DNA of 7,723 bases from positions 1-7,723 of the forward strand of contig ASZN01000019.1 of assembly GCA_000406005.1 (NCBI GenBank). Direction: 5' to 3'. Below are positions 5,844 through 7,723 of this stretch, in pieces. The notes under the pieces are model-generated. The model worked only from the letters and a program-made list of their open reading frames with translations. It did not search any database and had not been told where the DNA came from. How positions within the stretch are numbered: position 1 is the stretch's first letter; each line of letters starts with the position of its first letter. The position numbers and the translations under genes are program-made. The stretch is from Candidatus Poribacteria bacterium WGA-3G (lineage in GTDB: Bacteria; Poribacteria; WGA-4E; WGA-3G).

Positions 5844-6125
5844 ATGGAATCATCGGAAAGAAATAAGGCGTACTGGCGGAAAAATCTGCAATATCTCGCT
5901 ATCCTACTCGGAATATGGTTCGTTACCTCGTATCTCTGCTCAATTGTATTCGTGGAACAACTCGACAAAATCCGATTCGGTGGATACCGACTCGGCTTCT
6001 ATTTTGCGCAACAGGCATCCATCTGGATTTTCGTTGAGCTTATCTTTGTCTATGCTTGGCTGATGAATCGTTTGGAGAAGAAATACACGCAACAAAAAAA
6101 TGAGGAAGACGAGGAACAATCATGA
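5844..6125 (+). CDS. Small subunit of a paired sodium:solute symporter (DUF4212 family)
   Basis: This is a 93-residue membrane protein with a short charged N-terminus (MESSERNKAYWRKN), two predicted membrane helices (about 16-38 and 50-74) and a hydrophilic, acidic tail (KKYTQQKNEEDEEQS). The pattern Y-W-x-x-N near the start, the RLGFYFAQQASIWIFVELIF segment in helix 2 and the length all fit the DUF4212 / small-subunit family (TIGR03647 type) that is encoded just before a large SSS-family symporter. Its stop codon overlaps the start of the large subunit (ATGA at 6122-6125), so the two are translationally coupled. It probably forms a complex with the large subunit in the inner membrane; its precise job is unknown even in better studied members. 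Confidence 0.92.
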   Translation: MESSERNKAYWRKNLQYLAILLGIWFVTSYLCSIVFVEQLDKIRFGGYRLGFYFAQQASIWIFVELIFVYAWLMNRLEKKYTQQKNEEDEEQS

Positions 6126-7723
6126 ACGTACAAGCATGGACATTTGTAATGGTGGCACTCTCCTTCGCATTGTATATCGGTGTCGCACTCTGGTCGAAGG
6201 CACGCTCGACAGGTGATTTCTATGTTGCAGGGAGCAACGTACACCCACTTGTCAACGGAATGGCGACAGCAGCAGATTGGATGAGCGCAGCCTCTTTCAT
6301 ATCAATGGCAGGACTTATCTCATTTATGGGACGCGACGGCTCTGTATACCTGCTCGGATGGACAGGTGGATACGTGCTGCTGGCACTGTTATTAGCACCT
6401 TATCTCCGCAAATTCGGTAAATATACGGTCCCCGATTTCGTAGGTGACCGGTATTACTCACAATTGGCGCGGATTGTCGCAGTCGTATGTGCAATTTTTG
6501 TGTCGTTTACCTACGTGGCGGGACAGATGCGCGGGGTCGGTATCGTCTTTTCTCGGTTTCTGAACGTCAATGTCGAAACCGGTGTGTTCATCGGTATGGG
6601 AATTGTGTTCTTTTATGCCGTCCTTGGTGGTATGAAAGGCATTACCTACACACAAGTCGCACAATATTGTGTCCTGATTTTCGCGTTTCTCGTGCCTGCT
6701 ATCTTTATCTCTATCCTGATTACTGGCAATGCTATCCCTCAACTCGGATTGATGGGAAAAGTGGCTGATGGCTCAGGGGTCTATCTTCTGGACCGACTTA
6801 ATGGCTTGAGCGAGGAACTCGGATTTAATTTTTATACGGATGGAAGTAAAAGCACTATCGATGTCTTTTTTATCACATCGGCATTGATGTTAGGAACAGC
6901 AGGACTGCCGCATGTGATTATCCGATTCTATACCGTGCGAAAAGTCTCTGAAGCGAGGATCTCTGCAGGCTGGGCACTCCTATTTATCGCGATTCTTTAT
7001 ACAACCGCACCGGCAGTCGCCGTATTTGCCCGGACAAACCTCCTCCAAACCGTCAGATTTGAACAGAACGGCGAACTAACAGATGTCAGGTATGAGGATG
7101 TACCTGAGTGGTTTAAGAATTGGGAAGCAACAGAATTGATTCAATTCAACGATCTGAACGGCGATGGACGCATCCAGTACCGAGGAGAAAAGTCCAACGT
7201 TGAGAATGAACTTACCATTGATCCAGACATCATGGTGCTGGCGAATCCTGAAATTGCGAAACTCCCGAATTGGGTTGTCGGGTTAGTTGCCGCGGGCGGG
7301 TTGGCTGCAGCATTGTCAACAGCTGCCGGTCTGTTATTGGTGATTTCTACGGCAATCGCCCACGATCTGCTTAAAGGGAGCATCGCACCCAACTTATCGG
7401 AGAAACAGGAGCTACTGGCTGCGCGTATCGCAGCCGGTGTGGCTGTCTGCATTGCCGGGTATTTTGGCATTCATCCACCCGGATTTGTAGGGCAAGTCGT
7501 GGCATTCGCCTTCGGACTTGCGGCGAGTTCGTTCTTCCCCGCTATCGTTATGGGCATCTTCTCTAAACGGATGAACAAAGCCGGAGCCGTCAGTGGCATG
7601 ATTGTCGGGATCACATTTACGGCAGCATATATTATCTACTTCAAATTTATCAACCCTGAGATGAACACATCAGATCACTGGTGGTGGGGCATTTCACCTG
7701 AAGGGATCGGAACTCTCGGCATG
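6122..7723 (+). CDS. Sodium:solute symporter large subunit (SSS family), 3' end outside the window
   Basis: The frame is open for 534 codons from the ATG at 6122 to the last base, with no stop, so the C-terminus is missing. GAGGA at 6111-6115 is its ribosome site. The protein is a multispanning Na+-coupled transporter of the SSS (ActP/PutP) superfamily: DFYVAGSNVHPLVNGMATAAD (32-52), WMSAASFISMAGLI (53-66), YTVPDFVGDRY (101-111), VAGQMRGVG (132-140) and LSTAAGLLLVISTAIAHDLLK (398-418), where S399 and T400 sit where Na+-site residues lie in the family. The preceding small subunit and the long inserted hydrophilic segment (about 305-382) point to the VC_2705-like subfamily (TIGR03648 type). That segment contains an EF-hand-like loop, DLNGDGRIQ (344-352). 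The substrate is not determinable; acetate or other small carboxylates are suggested only by distant similarity to ActP. Confidence 0.94.
   Translation, partial: MNVQAWTFVMVALSFALYIGVALWSKARSTGDFYVAGSNVHPLVNGMATAADWMSAASFISMAGLISFMGRDGSVYLLGWTGGYVLLALLLAPYLRKFGKYTVPDFVGDRYYSQLARIVAVVCAIFVSFTYVAGQMRGVGIVFSRFLNVNVETGVFIGMGIVFFYAVLGGMKGITYTQVAQYCVLIFAFLVPAIFISILITGNAIPQLGLMGKVADGSGVYLLDRLNGLSEELGFNFYTDGSKSTIDVFFITSALMLGTAGLPHVIIRFYTVRKVSEARISAGWALLFIAILYTTAPAVAVFARTNLLQTVRFEQNGELTDVRYEDVPEWFKNWEATELIQFNDLNGDGRIQYRGEKSNVENELTIDPDIMVLANPEIAKLPNWVVGLVAAGGLAAALSTAAGLLLVISTAIAHDLLKGSIAPNLSEKQELLAARIAAGVAVCIAGYFGIHPPGFVGQVVAFAFGLAASSFFPAIVMGIFSKRMNKAGAVSGMIVGITFTAAYIIYFKFINPEMNTSDHWWWGISPEGIGTLGM

Overview
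This window looks like a piece of a Gram-negative bacterial genome of the Candidatus Poribacteria type. That assignment is inference from protein style; no rRNA or other marker gene is present. The main clue is the large secreted protein, which combines WD40 repeats, a cohesin-like domain, a dockerin and a C-terminal tail with the motif YPNPFNPETWIPYQL. The LPS-heptose gene gmhA supports an outer membrane with heptose-containing surface sugars. All protein genes lie on the + strand.

Layout. Positions 1-195 hold one arm of a 21-bp inverted repeat and a REP-like hairpin. A PIN-domain (VapC-like) protein follows at 196-882, with a C-terminal extension that resembles the separate small partner protein usually encoded beside such PIN genes. 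Positions 883-1439 hold no intact gene but are rich in debris and signals: a weak terminator-like hairpin, the second arm of the 21-bp inverted repeat with its own hairpin, a 19-codon mini-ORF, a good intrinsic terminator, and a short remnant of a WD40 gene. The large exported WD40/cohesin/dockerin protein occupies 1440-3383. gmhA lies at 3454-4044, an AAA ATPase fused to a PD-(D/E)XK nuclease-like domain at 4135-5754, and a two-subunit sodium:solute symporter at 5844-7723, whose large subunit runs off the end of the window.

How the genes work together. Only the last two form a clear operon: the stop codon of the small subunit overlaps the start of the large one (ATGA), and both belong to a known paired transporter type. 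The other genes are separated by about 70-90 bp and have unrelated roles, namely RNA cleavage/toxin, surface display, LPS precursor synthesis and a possible DNA-handling ATPase. They read as a patchwork accessory region, not a pathway.

The points most worth a second look are the PIN gene framed by inverted repeats, the apparent toxin-partner fusion with an internal start signal, the recent blade duplication in the WD40 propeller, and the AAA-nuclease fusion. I see no strong evidence for an entirely new multi-gene system.
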